A stretch of DNA of 64,000 bases, taken from Granulicella sp. (GTDB lineage: Bacteria > Acidobacteriota > Terriglobia > Terriglobales > Acidobacteriaceae). The position numbers and the translations under genes are program-made. The stretch covers positions 62,001-126,000 of the forward strand of contig JANXYX010000012.1 in NCBI GenBank assembly GCA_025408425.1. The letters run 5' to 3'. Within the stretch, counting starts at the first letter, position 1. The number at the start of each line of letters is the position of its first letter. Positions 23,685 through 32,665 of the stretch are shown here, one piece after another. Under the pieces are notes generated by a model. The model did no database searches, was not told the origin of the DNA, and worked only from the letters and a program-made list of their open reading frames with translations.

Positions 23685-24851
23685 CCAGGTGGGTGAGAGG
23701 GTTCGAAGGCGGGCTACGGCGGCGGGAATGATGGTGAGGGCGGCTTCGACTTCGTCGGCGGTGGTGAGACGGGAGAGGGAGAAGCGGACGCTGGCGCGGG
23801 CACGGGCAGGGGAGAGGCCCATGGCGGTGAGGACGTGGGAGGGTTCCGTTGCGCCGGACTGGCAGGCGGAGCCTCCGCTGACGGAGAGGCCCTTGAGATC
23901 GAGGGCGATGACGAGGGCTTCGGCCTCGACGTGATCGAAGTAGAGGTTGGTGGTATTGCAGACGCGGGGGGTGCCTGCGCCGTTGACGCCGGACTCTGGG
24001 ATGGTGGCGAGGATGCCTTGTTCGAGGCGGTCGCGGAGGGCGGCGAGGTGGGTGGGACCGTCGTGGGGAGCATCTTCGGTGAGCCATTGCTGTGCGAGTT
24101 CGGCGGCTTTGCCGAGGCCGACGATGCCGGGGACGTTTTCAGTGCCGGCGCGGCGCTGACGCTCGTGGGTGCCGCCGTGGAAGAGCGGGGCGAGGCGGAC
24201 GTTGCGGCGGACGAAGAGGATTCCGGTTCCCTGGGGGGCGTAGATCTTGTGGCCGGAGACGCTGAGAAGATCGACGTGCTGGAGGGGGCCTTTGGGGCTT
24301 AGGTCGATGGGGAGCTTGCCGGCGGCCTGGACGGCGTCGGTGTGGAAGAGGGCTCCGGCGGTGTGAGTGATAGCGGCTAGTTCGGCGATGGGCTGGATGG
24401 TGCCGGTCTCGTTGTTGGCGAAGATGATGCTGACGAGGCGGGTGTTGGGCCGGAGGGCGGCGCGGAGAGTGGCGGGTTCGATGAGACCTTGCGGGGTGCA
24501 AGGGAGGAAGGTGACTTCGATACCACGGGTGGCGAGAGCTTCTGCGGTGTGGAGGACGGCGTGGTGCTCGGTGGTGGTGGTGATGAGGTGTTGGCCGGGT
24601 TCGAGGACGCCGGTGAGAGCGAGGTTGTCGCTTTCGGTGCCGCCGGAGGTGAAGACGATCTCTGTGGCGCGGCAGTGGAGGAGGCGTGCGACGGACTCGC
24701 GGGCGTGATCGACGGCGGCTCGTGCGTACTGACCCTGCTGATGAATGGAACTGGCGTTGCCGAAGTGCTCGATCCAGAAGGGGCGCATGGCGTCGAAGAC
24801 CTCGGGGAGGAGAGGCGTGGTGGCGTTAGCGTCCATGTAGATGCGCTGCAC
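23658..24851 (-). CDS. Cysteine desulfurase (NifS/IscS type)
   Basis: 397 residues, PLP-dependent, makes alanine and enzyme-bound persulfide from cysteine for Fe-S clusters and thio-tRNA. Motifs: YMDANATTP at the start, H97 in TTTEHHAVL stacking on PLP, D172, Schiff-base K202 in SVSGHKIY, and persulfide C330 in GGSACQSG. The start is GTG 24851 (an ATG lies at codon 6). Codons are C-ending, as for other minus-strand genes. It has no isc/suf partners here. Together with mnmA in this window it could feed 2-thiouridine synthesis. The terminator of the upstream-strand permease overlaps its last codons. Confidence 0.94.
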   Translation of the reverse strand: MQRIYMDANATTPLLPEVFDAMRPFWIEHFGNASSIHQQGQYARAAVDHARESVARLLHCRATEIVFTSGGTESDNLALTGVLEPGQHLITTTTEHHAVLHTAEALATRGIEVTFLPCTPQGLIEPATLRAALRPNTRLVSIIFANNETGTIQPIAELAAITHTAGALFHTDAVQAAGKLPIDLSPKGPLQHVDLLSVSGHKIYAPQGTGILFVRRNVRLAPLFHGGTHERQRRAGTENVPGIVGLGKAAELAQQWLTEDAPHDGPTHLAALRDRLEQGILATIPESGVNGAGTPRVCNTTNLYFDHVEAEALVIALDLKGLSVSGGSACQSGATEPSHVLTAMGLSPARARASVRFSLSRLTTADEVEAALTIIPAAVARLRTLSPTWQKQTAAVA

Positions 24852-24958
24852 AACTTCATTTTACGCGGGTGGGTTTAGAAGTCTGGTAGGCTGGGCGCGG
24901 CGCTGCGGTTTGCAGCGGCAGATGTTTGGCTGGATGCAGAGGAAAAAGGAGAACGATA

Positions 24959-25543
24959 ATGATGAAGCGGATTGTTGTGGCGATGGTATTGGCTGGTTGT
25001 TGTGCGGTTGGAGCGAGGGCCCAAATGGGCGGCGGGACAGGTGCTGCGTCGGCGATGGTTACACCGGCGAAGTCGTTCGATACTCTGTTGAGCATGTTTG
25101 AGGGCCAAGCAATGGGCGTAGCAAAAGCCATGCCGGCGGACAAGTACAACTTTGCTCCAAGTGGGGCGATCTTCAAGGCTGAGCAGACAACGAAGTACGA
25201 CGGGGTACGGACGTTTGCGCAAGAGGTGAAGCACCTGGCGCAGGCAAACTACTCCTTTTATGGTGGGGCGAGCGGAATGAAGGCCGACGTCGATGTAAAA
25301 GCAATCGGCGACCTGACGGATAAGGACCAGATTGTGGCGGCTTTGCAGACGTCCTTTGCGTTTGCCCATAAGGCGGTTGCGACGCTGACGACTCAGAATG
25401 CTTTTGAGGGTGTCGCGGCATTTCCGAATTCGACGCGGGCGTCGATGGTGGCGTTTGGGATCGCGCATGGGTTTGACCACTATGGCCAGATGGTGGAGTA
25501 CCTGCGGATGAATGGGTTGGTACCGCCCGCAAGCCAGAGGTAG
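24959..25543 (+). CDS. Exported DinB-family protein
   Basis: 194 residues from ATG 24959 (AGGAG 8 bases upstream). A signal peptide MMKRIVVAMVLAGCCAVGARAQ precedes a four-helix DinB/YfiT-type domain. Its metal triad is recognisable as KHLAQ (first His) and HGFDH (HxxxH) near the C-terminus, in HGFDHYGQMVEYLR. The fold family includes thiol-dependent transferases, though the exported form has no known substrate. Strong bidirectional terminator after the stop. Gene is head-to-head with the cysteine desulfurase. Function unknown, probably metal-dependent. Confidence 0.82.
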   Translation: MMKRIVVAMVLAGCCAVGARAQMGGGTGAASAMVTPAKSFDTLLSMFEGQAMGVAKAMPADKYNFAPSGAIFKAEQTTKYDGVRTFAQEVKHLAQANYSFYGGASGMKADVDVKAIGDLTDKDQIVAALQTSFAFAHKAVATLTTQNAFEGVAAFPNSTRASMVAFGIAHGFDHYGQMVEYLRMNGLVPPASQR

Positions 25544-25559
25544 GTAGAGAACGTTTGAT

Positions 25560-25591
25560 AAAAAGAGCAGCCTATGTGGCTGCTCTTTTTT
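25560..25591. terminator. Bidirectional rho-independent terminator
   Basis: Perfect stem AAAAAGAGCAGCC/GGCTGCTCTTTTT (25560-25572 and 25578-25590) with loop TATGT; A run on one side and T run on the other serve both the DinB gene and the convergent gene ending at 25590. Confidence 0.93.
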
Positions 25592-26561
25592 ATTTGGCGC
25601 TTTCTTCGGTTCTGGGTGGGGCCTTGAGGAGGAAGGTCAAGGAGACGCCAGCGACGTCGTCGTGGGAGCGGATGCTGCGATTGTAGGAGCCGGAGAGCGT
25701 GACGTGGCGGCTGAAAGGAATGTCGAGTGAGGTGTCGAAGCCGTTGTCTTCTGCGGAAGTGGTCCCGGTGATGGTGGTGACCTTCTTCTTGCCCTTGCCG
25801 GTGGCGGAGTAGATCGTGGCAGCGGTGAGCGGGAGCTGTTCGTAGGCGTCCGCTTCAAAGCTCATGTTGAAGGGGAGGTCGATCGAGCTGCCGATCTGGA
25901 AGTGGGCGAGGGCGCCTACGGCGGTGTAGCCTTTGCGGACGCGTGTGCCGATGAGGTTGCTGGAGTTTCCAATGCCAAATTCGATATCAGGCGTGAAGAT
26001 GCCGAAGCTTTTTTCGAAGTGATTGTTGAAGTCGCCGGCTGGTTTCCCGGCCCCGAGGCCGTAGGCGGTGCTACCGGTGGGCAGCCCAAGGGAGAGGTTG
26101 GCCGTGTAGTCGAGGAATCCTTTTGTATCGAATTGTGCGGCGAGCGAGGCGTCTCCGGGTACGCCGTGCTTTGTAGTTTGTACGTAGACGGGCTTGGCCT
26201 TGGTGCCTATGTTTTCGTCGATGTTGATTGAGGCGTAGATGGGAATGCTGCTGTTGATGCTGAAGAATCTGTTGAAGCGATAGGCGGCGCCAGGAGTTAG
26301 AACGGAAGACCAGCCGTTGCTGGAGTCGTGCTGGGAACTGGTAACGAGGGAGGCGTTGAAGCCGTGGGTTACGGGGACGATTCCGAGGGGGCCAGAGTTG
26401 TTTGTGGAGGCTGAGGCTGAGGCGCCCCCTTCTGCGATAGAGCCGGAGGCGAGGGCTTGAGCTGAGGCGCCAGTGCAGGAAAGGAGAGCTAAGAGAGTGA
26501 TCGCGCAGAAGGGAGCGATCAGACGATGCTGTGGCCGAGAGAGGGGAATGAATCGAGACAA
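25590..26561 (-). CDS. Exported beta-rich protein of unknown function, paralogue of the next gene
   Basis: 323 residues. The start is TTG at 26561, preceded by GGAG with 5-base spacing; no upstream ATG in frame has a ribosome site. Signal sequence IAPFCAITLLALLSCTGASA. The remainder is rich in alternating beta-type stretches and ends in a hydrophobic-aromatic tail (DDVAGVSLTFLLKAPP), fitting an outer-membrane beta-barrel or porin-like protein. Shared blocks with the neighbour at 26653-27612 are HFEKSFGIFTP/HFERSYRRLTP, HFQIG, SFE(A/T)DAYEQLP and EDNGF, so the two arose by duplication. No family name recognised. Its stop lies in the terminator tail at 25590. Confidence 0.72.
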   Translation of the reverse strand: MSRFIPLSRPQHRLIAPFCAITLLALLSCTGASAQALASGSIAEGGASASASTNNSGPLGIVPVTHGFNASLVTSSQHDSSNGWSSVLTPGAAYRFNRFFSINSSIPIYASINIDENIGTKAKPVYVQTTKHGVPGDASLAAQFDTKGFLDYTANLSLGLPTGSTAYGLGAGKPAGDFNNHFEKSFGIFTPDIEFGIGNSSNLIGTRVRKGYTAVGALAHFQIGSSIDLPFNMSFEADAYEQLPLTAATIYSATGKGKKKVTTITGTTSAEDNGFDTSLDIPFSRHVTLSGSYNRSIRSHDDVAGVSLTFLLKAPPRTEESAK

Positions 26562-26652
26562 GGCGGCTCCGTTTATAGCTATAGCTAGTTTATAGGTGGC
26601 GATGGGGAGGGTTATGAAACTTTGGTGTTATGGACAGGAGTGAAGGTGGGAA

Positions 26653-27612
26653 CTATCGGAAGAGATCGTCAAGAGAGTCTTCAGTGGGAGGAGGTGGAGC
26701 GCGCAGGACGTAGGTGACACCAAAGGCGACTGAGTCGATATGGAGACGCAAGCTGCGGCTGTAGTAGGCGGAGAGGGAGGTGTGACGATCGAGGGGAACT
26801 TCGAGAGAGTTGGTAAAGCCGTTGTCTTCGGTGACGTTATAGCCGGTGACGACGGTGGCTTTGCCATTGCGGGAGGGGCCGTAGATCTTCTGGTCCCCGA
26901 TGGGGAGCTGCTCGTAGGCGTCGGTTTCGAAGGACATGCCTCTGAGGAGTTCGACGCCGAGGCCGATTTGGAAGTGAGAGATGGGGCCGAGTGAGGTGTA
27001 GTTCTTGTTGACGATCCGATTGACGAGCATGGTGGAGTCGCCGACACCAAGTTCTGCGGTCGGAGTGAGGCGTCTGTAGGAGCGTTCGAAGTGATTGGTG
27101 AAGTCGAAGGTGACGCGACCGGTAGTGAGTCCGTAAGCTTCGTCTCCGGTTGGGGCGGTAACCGCCACGGTGGCCTGGTACTGGGCGAAGCGCGGCAGGA
27201 ACTGGGCGTGGAAGCCGAGGATGAGGTCGCCAAGTTCTCCGCGTTGATTGACGAGCTGGGCGTTGGGTCGGGGGCGGGGTGAGAGACTCTCTGCGAGGCG
27301 ATACATGTAGATGGGGAGCGTGGCATCTACGCTGAAGATGTCGTTGAAGCTGTAGCCAACGGAGGGTGTCGCGAGGGTTGACCAGCCGACGACGGAATCG
27401 TGGATTCCGGCGAAGGTGATGCCTGCATTGAGTCCGTGGAGGGCGGCGGACAGGCCGGGTGTCTCCGGGACCTCCGATTGCCTGGAGGACGAGGAGATGG
27501 ATTGTGGCGACTCAGCAGCTTTCGCGCTGGGAACCTGCTGTGCAGTGAGGATCGGCCCAACGAGGGTTAAGAAAGCGCAGGAGGCTGCTATGCGGTACCG
27601 TCGTGATGGCAA
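26653..27612 (-). CDS. Exported beta-rich protein of unknown function, paralogue of the previous gene
   Basis: 319 residues from TTG 27612, chosen because CAGGAG lies 7 bases upstream and it opens the signal peptide (LPSRRYRIAASCAFLTLVGPILTAQ); an in-frame ATG at 27651 has no such site. The body aligns with the gene at 25590-26561 along its length, including NHFERSYRRLTPTAE, ISHFQIGLGV, SFETDAYEQLP and VTEDNGF. Both end with a cluster of Pro/Leu residues. A membrane barrel is likely, which would place it in the outer membrane, with unknown substrate. Same strand as its paralogue, 92 bases apart, possibly co-transcribed. Confidence 0.68.
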   Translation of the reverse strand: MPSRRYRIAASCAFLTLVGPILTAQQVPSAKAAESPQSISSSSRQSEVPETPGLSAALHGLNAGITFAGIHDSVVGWSTLATPSVGYSFNDIFSVDATLPIYMYRLAESLSPRPRPNAQLVNQRGELGDLILGFHAQFLPRFAQYQATVAVTAPTGDEAYGLTTGRVTFDFTNHFERSYRRLTPTAELGVGDSTMLVNRIVNKNYTSLGPISHFQIGLGVELLRGMSFETDAYEQLPIGDQKIYGPSRNGKATVVTGYNVTEDNGFTNSLEVPLDRHTSLSAYYSRSLRLHIDSVAFGVTYVLRAPPPPTEDSLDDLFR

Positions 27613-27722
27613 GCAAGACTCCTGAAGTTGGCCTGACCGAAAGCATGGCATTTCAAGAGTGAATTGCCAACTGCCTGGATGAACTCGTGCGGACCTGTAC
27701 CGCAAGGATTTAGAGAGCGGGT

Positions 27723-28856
27723 CTAGCGTCGGTCGAGAGGGGTATAGGGCGTGGGGTAGGTGGGGCCGACGTAGTCTGCGCGGGGACGGATGAGGCGGTT
27801 GTCGTCGTGTTGCTCGATAACGTGGGCGGCCCAGCCGGAGATACGGCTTACGGCGAAGATGGGCGTGAAGAGATCAATATCTATGCCGAGCGTGGTGTAG
27901 GTGGAGGCGGAGTAGAAGTCGACGTTGGCATTGAGCTTCTTTTCGGCTTTGACGAAGATCTCAATTTTGCGGGATAGATCGAACCACTTGGTGTTGCCTG
28001 CGGCCTTACCGAGCTCCTCTGACATGCGGCGGAGGTGGGTGGCTCGTGGATCTTCAGTGTGATAGACGCGGTGGCCGAAGCCGGAGATCTTCTTTTTCTG
28101 GGCGAACATCTGCTTCACGTACTCGACGGGGTCTGCTCCGGCTGCATCGATGGCGTAGAGGAGGCGCATGGTGGCTTCGTTGGCGCCGCCGTGGAGTGGT
28201 CCCTTGAGTGCGCCGATGGCTCCGGTGATAGCGGAGTGGATGTCGGCCAGTGTGGCGGCGATGACGCGTGCGGCGAAGGTGCTGGCGTTGAGTTCGTGGT
28301 CGGCGTGGAGGATGAGTGCGATGTCGAGCGCGCGGGTGGCGGTGTCGGACGGTTTTTCGCCGTTGAGCATCCAGAGGAAGTTGGCGGCGTGGGAGAGGCT
28401 GTGATCCGGTTCGACGACTGCCTTACCTTTGCGGATACGGTCGAATGTGGCGACGATCATGGCGATCTGTGCGGTGAGCCGGTAGGCTTTGCGGACGTTG
28501 GCGTCGTGAGAGCAGTCGGCTTCGTCGGCGTCGTAGATGCTGAGGAGAGAGGTTGCTGTGCGCAGGACCTGCATGGGAGTGGCATCGACCGGGATGCTGC
28601 GGAGGAGGTCGATGACCTTGGGGTGGAGATGGCGGGCGGCGGCGAGTTCTGCGGAGAAGTCTGCGAGTTGAGTCGCGGTGGGGAGGTGTCCGAACCAGAG
28701 GAGGTAGGTGGTTTCTTCGAAGGTAGAGAGCTGCGCGAGCTCGTGAATATCGATGCCGCGGTAGGAGAGGACGCCAGCGTCGCCGTCAATGAAGCAAATG
28801 GACGAGGTGGTGGCGACGATGCCCTCAAGGCCTTTCGGTGCTACAGCGGTAGACAT
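27723..28856 (-). CDS. gltA: Citrate synthase
   Basis: 377 residues from ATG 28856 (MSTAVAPKGLEGIVATTSS), with GGAG 9 bases upstream; an earlier ATG at 28883 lacks a ribosome site. Condenses acetyl-CoA and oxaloacetate to citrate. Catalytic histidines lie in LHADHELNAS and in GPLHGGANE, with a third conserved site in GFGHRVY; the catalytic aspartate is in NVDFYSAST. Its length and the short N-terminus mark the small (type I dimeric) enzymes, which also include 2-methylcitrate synthases, so the substrate could be propionyl-CoA as well. Downstream of the glycine oxidase gene, 87 bases apart. Confidence 0.93.
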   Translation of the reverse strand: MSTAVAPKGLEGIVATTSSICFIDGDAGVLSYRGIDIHELAQLSTFEETTYLLWFGHLPTATQLADFSAELAAARHLHPKVIDLLRSIPVDATPMQVLRTATSLLSIYDADEADCSHDANVRKAYRLTAQIAMIVATFDRIRKGKAVVEPDHSLSHAANFLWMLNGEKPSDTATRALDIALILHADHELNASTFAARVIAATLADIHSAITGAIGALKGPLHGGANEATMRLLYAIDAAGADPVEYVKQMFAQKKKISGFGHRVYHTEDPRATHLRRMSEELGKAAGNTKWFDLSRKIEIFVKAEKKLNANVDFYSASTYTTLGIDIDLFTPIFAVSRISGWAAHVIEQHDDNRLIRPRADYVGPTYPTPYTPLDRR

Positions 28857-28943
28857 GGTGACCTTCTCCAAAGGGTTGGGCATAGTTACGTTTATAGCGC
28901 AGCGACAAAAGGGTTGTCACGGCTGGACGGGCGAATATCGGTA

Positions 28944-30041
28944 TTAGTGTGCGATGTGGGCTTTTCGAGGGTGATGGGAGAGGATGCGGGCCGGGGCGAA
29001 AGGGGTGAGATCGATGGCGGGATTTTCTCCGCACAGGAGTTGCGCCATGACTTGAGCGGTGGCTGGCGCGAGCAGAATTCCATTGCGATAGTGCCCCATG
29101 GCGAGATAGTGGTGAGGGTGGCGGGGGAGGAGGCCAAGAAACGGGAGGCCGTCGGGAGTGGCCGGGCGGAGGCCAGCCCAGGTTTCCAGGATGGGTGCGT
29201 CGGCGAGTTGGGGTAAGAGCCGGGAGGCGGCTGCGTGAAGTCGGGCAATGTCCTGGGGGTGGACTGTTTTATCGAAGCCGCAGTCTTCGATGGTGGCACC
29301 GATGATGGCGCGTCCCGCGTGTGGGCCTGTGGTGCGGGGAACGATATAGATGTCTGGCGTTCGAATGACAAGATTGAGGGGGAGAGATGGGGGTATGGCG
29401 ACGGCGAGCATCTGTCCTTTTCTCGGAACGACCGGGTGGAGGGAGTAGCGCGCGAGAGATGTCGCCCAGGCACCGGTGCAGTCGATGCAGGCGGTGGCAG
29501 AGAAGGTGCTGGTGGGTGTGTGGATCTCGACTCCGTTTGGTTTGGAGCGGATGAGACGAACGGGGGTGTTGGCGCGGAGATCGATGCTGGTGGCCTGGAC
29601 TGCTGCAAGGAGGGAGTGGGCGAGTTGGCGGGGATCGACGCTGTGCTCATTGAGATGGAGGACGCGCTGGCCGTGCAAGTTGAGTTGGGGAAGCAGATTG
29701 GTAACGGAGTCGGGGGTGAGGAATGTGGAGGTGGATGGATGAGCGGAGGAGAGGGCCTGAAGGGTAATGCTGGTCTGGAAGGGGACGGGGATTCCAGAGA
29801 GAGATTCGATGGAGGCAAGGTATTCGGGGTAGAGCGAGAGGCTTAGATTGGAGAATGGCTGGAGTTGTCGCGGGTTTTCAGGATCGTTGACTGCGAGCAT
29901 TCCGGCGGCGGCGGTGGAGGCCTGGTCGAGGGGAATACCCTGATCGAGAACGACGACGGTGGCTCCACGACGGTGAAGTTCGAGGGCGAGGGAGAGGCCG
30001 ATGATGCCGGCGCCGGCGATGCAGAAGTCGGGATGGTACAT
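28944..30041 (-). CDS. thiO: FAD-dependent glycine oxidase ThiO family
   Basis: 365 residues. N-terminal dinucleotide-binding motif FCIAGAGIIGLSLALELHRRG (residues about 6-26) is followed by the DAO-type layout with AAAGMLAV and the C-terminal segment TWAGLRPATPDGLPFLG and NGILLAPATAQ. ThiO oxidises glycine to iminoacetate for thiazole synthesis in aerobic bacteria; related enzymes include D-amino acid oxidases. No thiazole genes (thiG, thiS) are in this window, so ThiO is the best but not the only reading. Start ATG 30041. Divergent from the coiled-coil protein. Confidence 0.83.
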   Translation of the reverse strand: MYHPDFCIAGAGIIGLSLALELHRRGATVVVLDQGIPLDQASTAAAGMLAVNDPENPRQLQPFSNLSLSLYPEYLASIESLSGIPVPFQTSITLQALSSAHPSTSTFLTPDSVTNLLPQLNLHGQRVLHLNEHSVDPRQLAHSLLAAVQATSIDLRANTPVRLIRSKPNGVEIHTPTSTFSATACIDCTGAWATSLARYSLHPVVPRKGQMLAVAIPPSLPLNLVIRTPDIYIVPRTTGPHAGRAIIGATIEDCGFDKTVHPQDIARLHAAASRLLPQLADAPILETWAGLRPATPDGLPFLGLLPRHPHHYLAMGHYRNGILLAPATAQVMAQLLCGENPAIDLTPFAPARILSHHPRKAHIAH

Positions 30042-30174
30042 AAGAGAAGTTTAGATGGCCTCAAGTCGGGATATAGTTCTGTGTAAGTTTCAGGCGGGAA
30101 TAGTTGTTGCATCTGAAGGTGATGTCAGGCTTTACGGAACGTCCAATAGAGTAATTCAGAAAGAGGAGGGTGTG

Positions 30175-31002
30175 ATGAGCGAAGAGGGTTATGTAGCGGA
30201 GCGGTCAGCGTCTGGGGCCTTTATAGCTGTGGTTGCGGTTGCATTGCTGGCGGCGCTTGGAGCGCTGGGCTGGTGCTACGCGCTGCAGGGGCATCTGAGT
30301 TCGGCGGACAAAAAACTAGCGGCGGCCGAGCAGCAGAATACAGAACTGGTCGCGAAGCTGGATGCAACCAATGCGCGGCTGCGGGCGACGAGTGAGACGC
30401 TGGGGCAAAGCGTTGGAATGACGCAGAAGCAGATTGAGTTGAAGACGCAGAGCATCATGGCGTCGCAGAAGGCCGAGGCGACGAAGATCGAGCAGGCACA
30501 GGCGGCGACGAACAAACAGATTGGCGCGGTATCGAGCGATGTGGCGAGCGTGAAGACGGACGTGGGTGGCGTGAAGACGGATGTTGCCGCGACGAAGAGC
30601 GATCTGGAGACGACCAAGTCTCAGCTGCAGCGGGTGGTAGGTGACGCTGGCGTGATGAGCGGCTTGATTGCGACGAATCACAGCGAACTGGAGATACTGA
30701 AGCACAGGGGCGACAGGAACTACATCGAGTTCACTTTGCAGAAAGGTGCAAAGCCAACGTTGCTGTCGACGATCAAGTTGCAGTTGAAGAAGGCGGATGA
30801 GAAGCACTCGCGCTACACGCTGAACGTTAGCGCGGATGACCGGAACATCGAGAAGAAGGACAAGGGGCTGGATGAGCCAGTGCAGTTCTACACGGGCAAG
30901 GATCCAGTGTTGTATGAACTGGTGGTGAACGTGATCGACAAGAACAAGGTGTCGGGATACTTGTCGACTCCGAAGAATGTTCCGCAGCCTGCAGCACAGT
31001 AG
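30175..31002 (+). CDS. Membrane-anchored coiled-coil protein of unknown function
   Basis: 275 residues from ATG 30175 (GAGGAGGG 5 to 9 bases upstream). One N-terminal helix AFIAVVAVALLAALGALGWCY (about 15-35) anchors it, then a long coiled coil runs from about 40 to 170 with repeats such as VASVKTDVGGVKTDVAATKSD and QNTELVAKLDATN. The C-terminal 100 residues form a folded domain (YIEFTLQKGAKPTLLSTIKL ... KHSRYTLNVSADD) ending in YLSTPKNVPQPAAQ. No family recognised. Ends before a strong hairpin at 31026. The tandem TDV repeats in the coiled coil are an internal duplication. Confidence 0.75.
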   Translation: MSEEGYVAERSASGAFIAVVAVALLAALGALGWCYALQGHLSSADKKLAAAEQQNTELVAKLDATNARLRATSETLGQSVGMTQKQIELKTQSIMASQKAEATKIEQAQAATNKQIGAVSSDVASVKTDVGGVKTDVAATKSDLETTKSQLQRVVGDAGVMSGLIATNHSELEILKHRGDRNYIEFTLQKGAKPTLLSTIKLQLKKADEKHSRYTLNVSADDRNIEKKDKGLDEPVQFYTGKDPVLYELVVNVIDKNKVSGYLSTPKNVPQPAAQ

Positions 31003-31025
31003 CTCCGCAGAATAATGGCAGTAGA

Positions 31026-31064
31026 CGCAGAACGGGGGGCGCTGATTGCGTCCCCCGTTCTGCG
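31026..31064. terminator. Hairpin terminator between convergent genes
   Basis: 13-bp perfect stem CGCAGAACGGGGG/CCCCCGTTCTGCG (31026-31038 and 31052-31064), 24 bases after the coiled-coil gene and 17 bases after the stop of the tiny basic gene on the other strand. Confidence 0.75.
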
Positions 31065-31080
31065 TTTGCCTGAGTTGGAT

Positions 31081-31149
31081 TTATTTCTTGGTTGCCTTTT
31101 TTGCTGCTTTTTTTGCGGGCTTCTTTGCAGCTGCCTTCTTCGTTGCCAT
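31081..31149 (-). CDS. Tiny Lys/Ala-rich histone H1-like peptide
   Basis: 22 residues, ATG 31149 to TAA 31081, too short for ordinary gene callers: it begins MATKKAAAKKPAKKAAK and ends KATKK, with about half lysine. GGGAG lies 8 bases before the start, and a good sigma-70 promoter (31209-31237) lies above with a 53-base leader holding a CTGCAAC/GTTGCAG palindrome (31181-31200). Repeated KKA motifs resemble the C-terminal tail of histone H1 and the lysine-rich DNA-binding peptides known in several bacteria. A nucleoid-binding role is inferred. The composition itself could be chance, but start, stop, ribosome site and promoter together make a gene likely. Confidence 0.72.
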   Translation of the reverse strand: MATKKAAAKKPAKKAAKKATKK

Positions 31150-31208
31150 TGTCTATTCTCCCTATGATTAGACGTCGACCCTGCAACTGATATGTTGCAG
31201 CTAACGAA

Positions 31209-31237
31209 GGTATAGTTTCGAGAAAATTTACTGTCAA
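31209..31237 (-). promoter_or_regulatory. Sigma-70 promoter of the tiny basic peptide gene
   Basis: On the minus strand TTGACA (31237-31232), 17-base spacer, TATACC (31214-31209). Predicted start near 31202. The palindrome CTGCAAC-N6-GTTGCAG (31200-31181) begins at the transcript's 5' end and could be a hairpin or operator. Confidence 0.65.
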
Positions 31238-31433
31238 GAAAAATCGATGCATTGCGAATATTTTTTTTGGTGACGTGTTGCGTGATGCGACGGAGGTGTG
31301 GGGTTGGGCAGCGCGGTGCAGTTCGGTGATGAAGTTTTTGCAGGGCATGTGAGTGTGCGAGAGAGTGGCTGCGCGGCCTATACTTGCGCGTCAGTGGTGT
31401 GATGGTCGAGAGAATGTTTTGTGAGGTGATGCG

Positions 31434-32618
31434 ATGAAAGATGTAGTGATTGTTTCTGCAGTGCGGACGCCAGTGGGGAAGTTTCAAGGGGCATTGAGTG
31501 AGATGACTGCGGTGCAGTTGGGTGCGGTGGTGGTGCGCGAAGCGGTGCGTAGAGCGGGGATCGATGCGGCGAGTGTGGAGGAGTGCTTGATGGGATGTGT
31601 GCTGCCGGCGGGGCTGGGACAGAACCCTGCGCGTCAGGCGGCTCTACAGGGTGGGCTTGCGGATACGGTCGCGGCGATGACGATCAACATGGTTTGCGGC
31701 AGCGGCTTGAAGGCGGTGGCGTTGGCAGCGCAGAGTGTGATGACAGGTGCGGCGGAGATCGTGGTGGCGGGTGGGATGGAGTCGATGTCGAATGCGCCGT
31801 ATCTACTGCCGCAAGGGCGGAAGGGATTTCGGATGGGGGATTCAGTGGTGGTGGATTCGATGGTGAAGGATGGTTTGTGGTGTGCGTGTGACAACCATCA
31901 CATGGGGATGACGGGAGAGTTGGTTGCTGAGAAGCACGGCATCACGCGGGAGATGCAGGATGTGTATGCTCTGTCTTCGCACAGGAAGGCGGCCGCGGCG
32001 TGGAGGGAAGGGCGATTCGATGCGGAGGTGGTTCCGGTGAGCTTGCCGCCGAAGAAGAAGGGTGGAGAAGCGATTTTGTTTTCTCGAGATGAGAGTGTGC
32101 GGGAGGATGCTTCGCTGGAGGCGCTGGCTGCTTTGAAGCCAGCGTTCAAGAAGGACGGGACGGTGACGGCGGGGAACGCTCCGGGGGTGAATGATGCTGC
32201 TGCTGCGGTGGTGGTGATGTCGGCTGAGAAGGCTGCGGCGTTAGGGTTGAAACCGATGGTGACGATTCGGGCGCAGGCGATGAGTGGAGTTGCGCCGCGA
32301 TGGGTGATGCTGGCTCCAGTGATTGGAGTGCAGCGAGTGTTGGAGCGTGCGGGTTGGGATCGGGTTGGGGTGGACCTGTACGAGTTGAATGAAGCATTCA
32401 GCGTGCAGGCGCTGGGAGTGATGAAGGAGCTTGGGCTGGATGCTGCGCGGGTGAATGTGAATGGTGGGGCGGTGGCGATGGGGCATCCGATTGGAGCGAG
32501 TGGAGCGAGAGTGCTGGTTACGCTGATTCACGAGATGATGCGACGAGATGTGAAGCGGGGAGTTGCGGCACTGTGTTTGGGGGGCGGGAATTCGGTTGCG
32601 CTTGCGGTGGAGCGGTAG
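31434..32618 (+). CDS. Acetyl-CoA C-acetyltransferase (thiolase)
   Basis: 394 residues, normal thiolase length. Cleaves or makes acetoacetyl-CoA. Nucleophilic C88 in [11 protein letters not shown], the GGMESMSN motif, catalytic histidine in [16 protein letters not shown], and second cysteine in [10 protein letters not shown] at the C-terminus are all present. Start ATG 31434 follows GAGGTGA at 5-base spacing. The gene stands alone, with no phaB or fatty acid oxidation partners; ketone-body, polyhydroxyalkanoate or beta-oxidation roles are possible. It is convergent with the HEAT protein gene at 32666. Confidence 0.92.
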   Translation: MKDVVIVSAVRTPVGKFQGALSEMTAVQLGAVVVREAVRRAGIDAASVEECLMGCVLPAGLGQNPARQAALQGGLADTVAAMTINMVCGSGLKAVALAAQSVMTGAAEIVVAGGMESMSNAPYLLPQGRKGFRMGDSVVVDSMVKDGLWCACDNHHMGMTGELVAEKHGITREMQDVYALSSHRKAAAAWREGRFDAEVVPVSLPPKKKGGEAILFSRDESVREDASLEALAALKPAFKKDGTVTAGNAPGVNDAAAAVVVMSAEKAAALGLKPMVTIRAQAMSGVAPRWVMLAPVIGVQRVLERAGWDRVGVDLYELNEAFSVQALGVMKELGLDAARVNVNGGAVAMGHPIGASGARVLVTLIHEMMRRDVKRGVAALCLGGGNSVALAVER

Positions 32619-32665
32619 AGCTACGGCTTGTCAATCGACGTGGAGGATTTCACAGCGCGTCTCCA

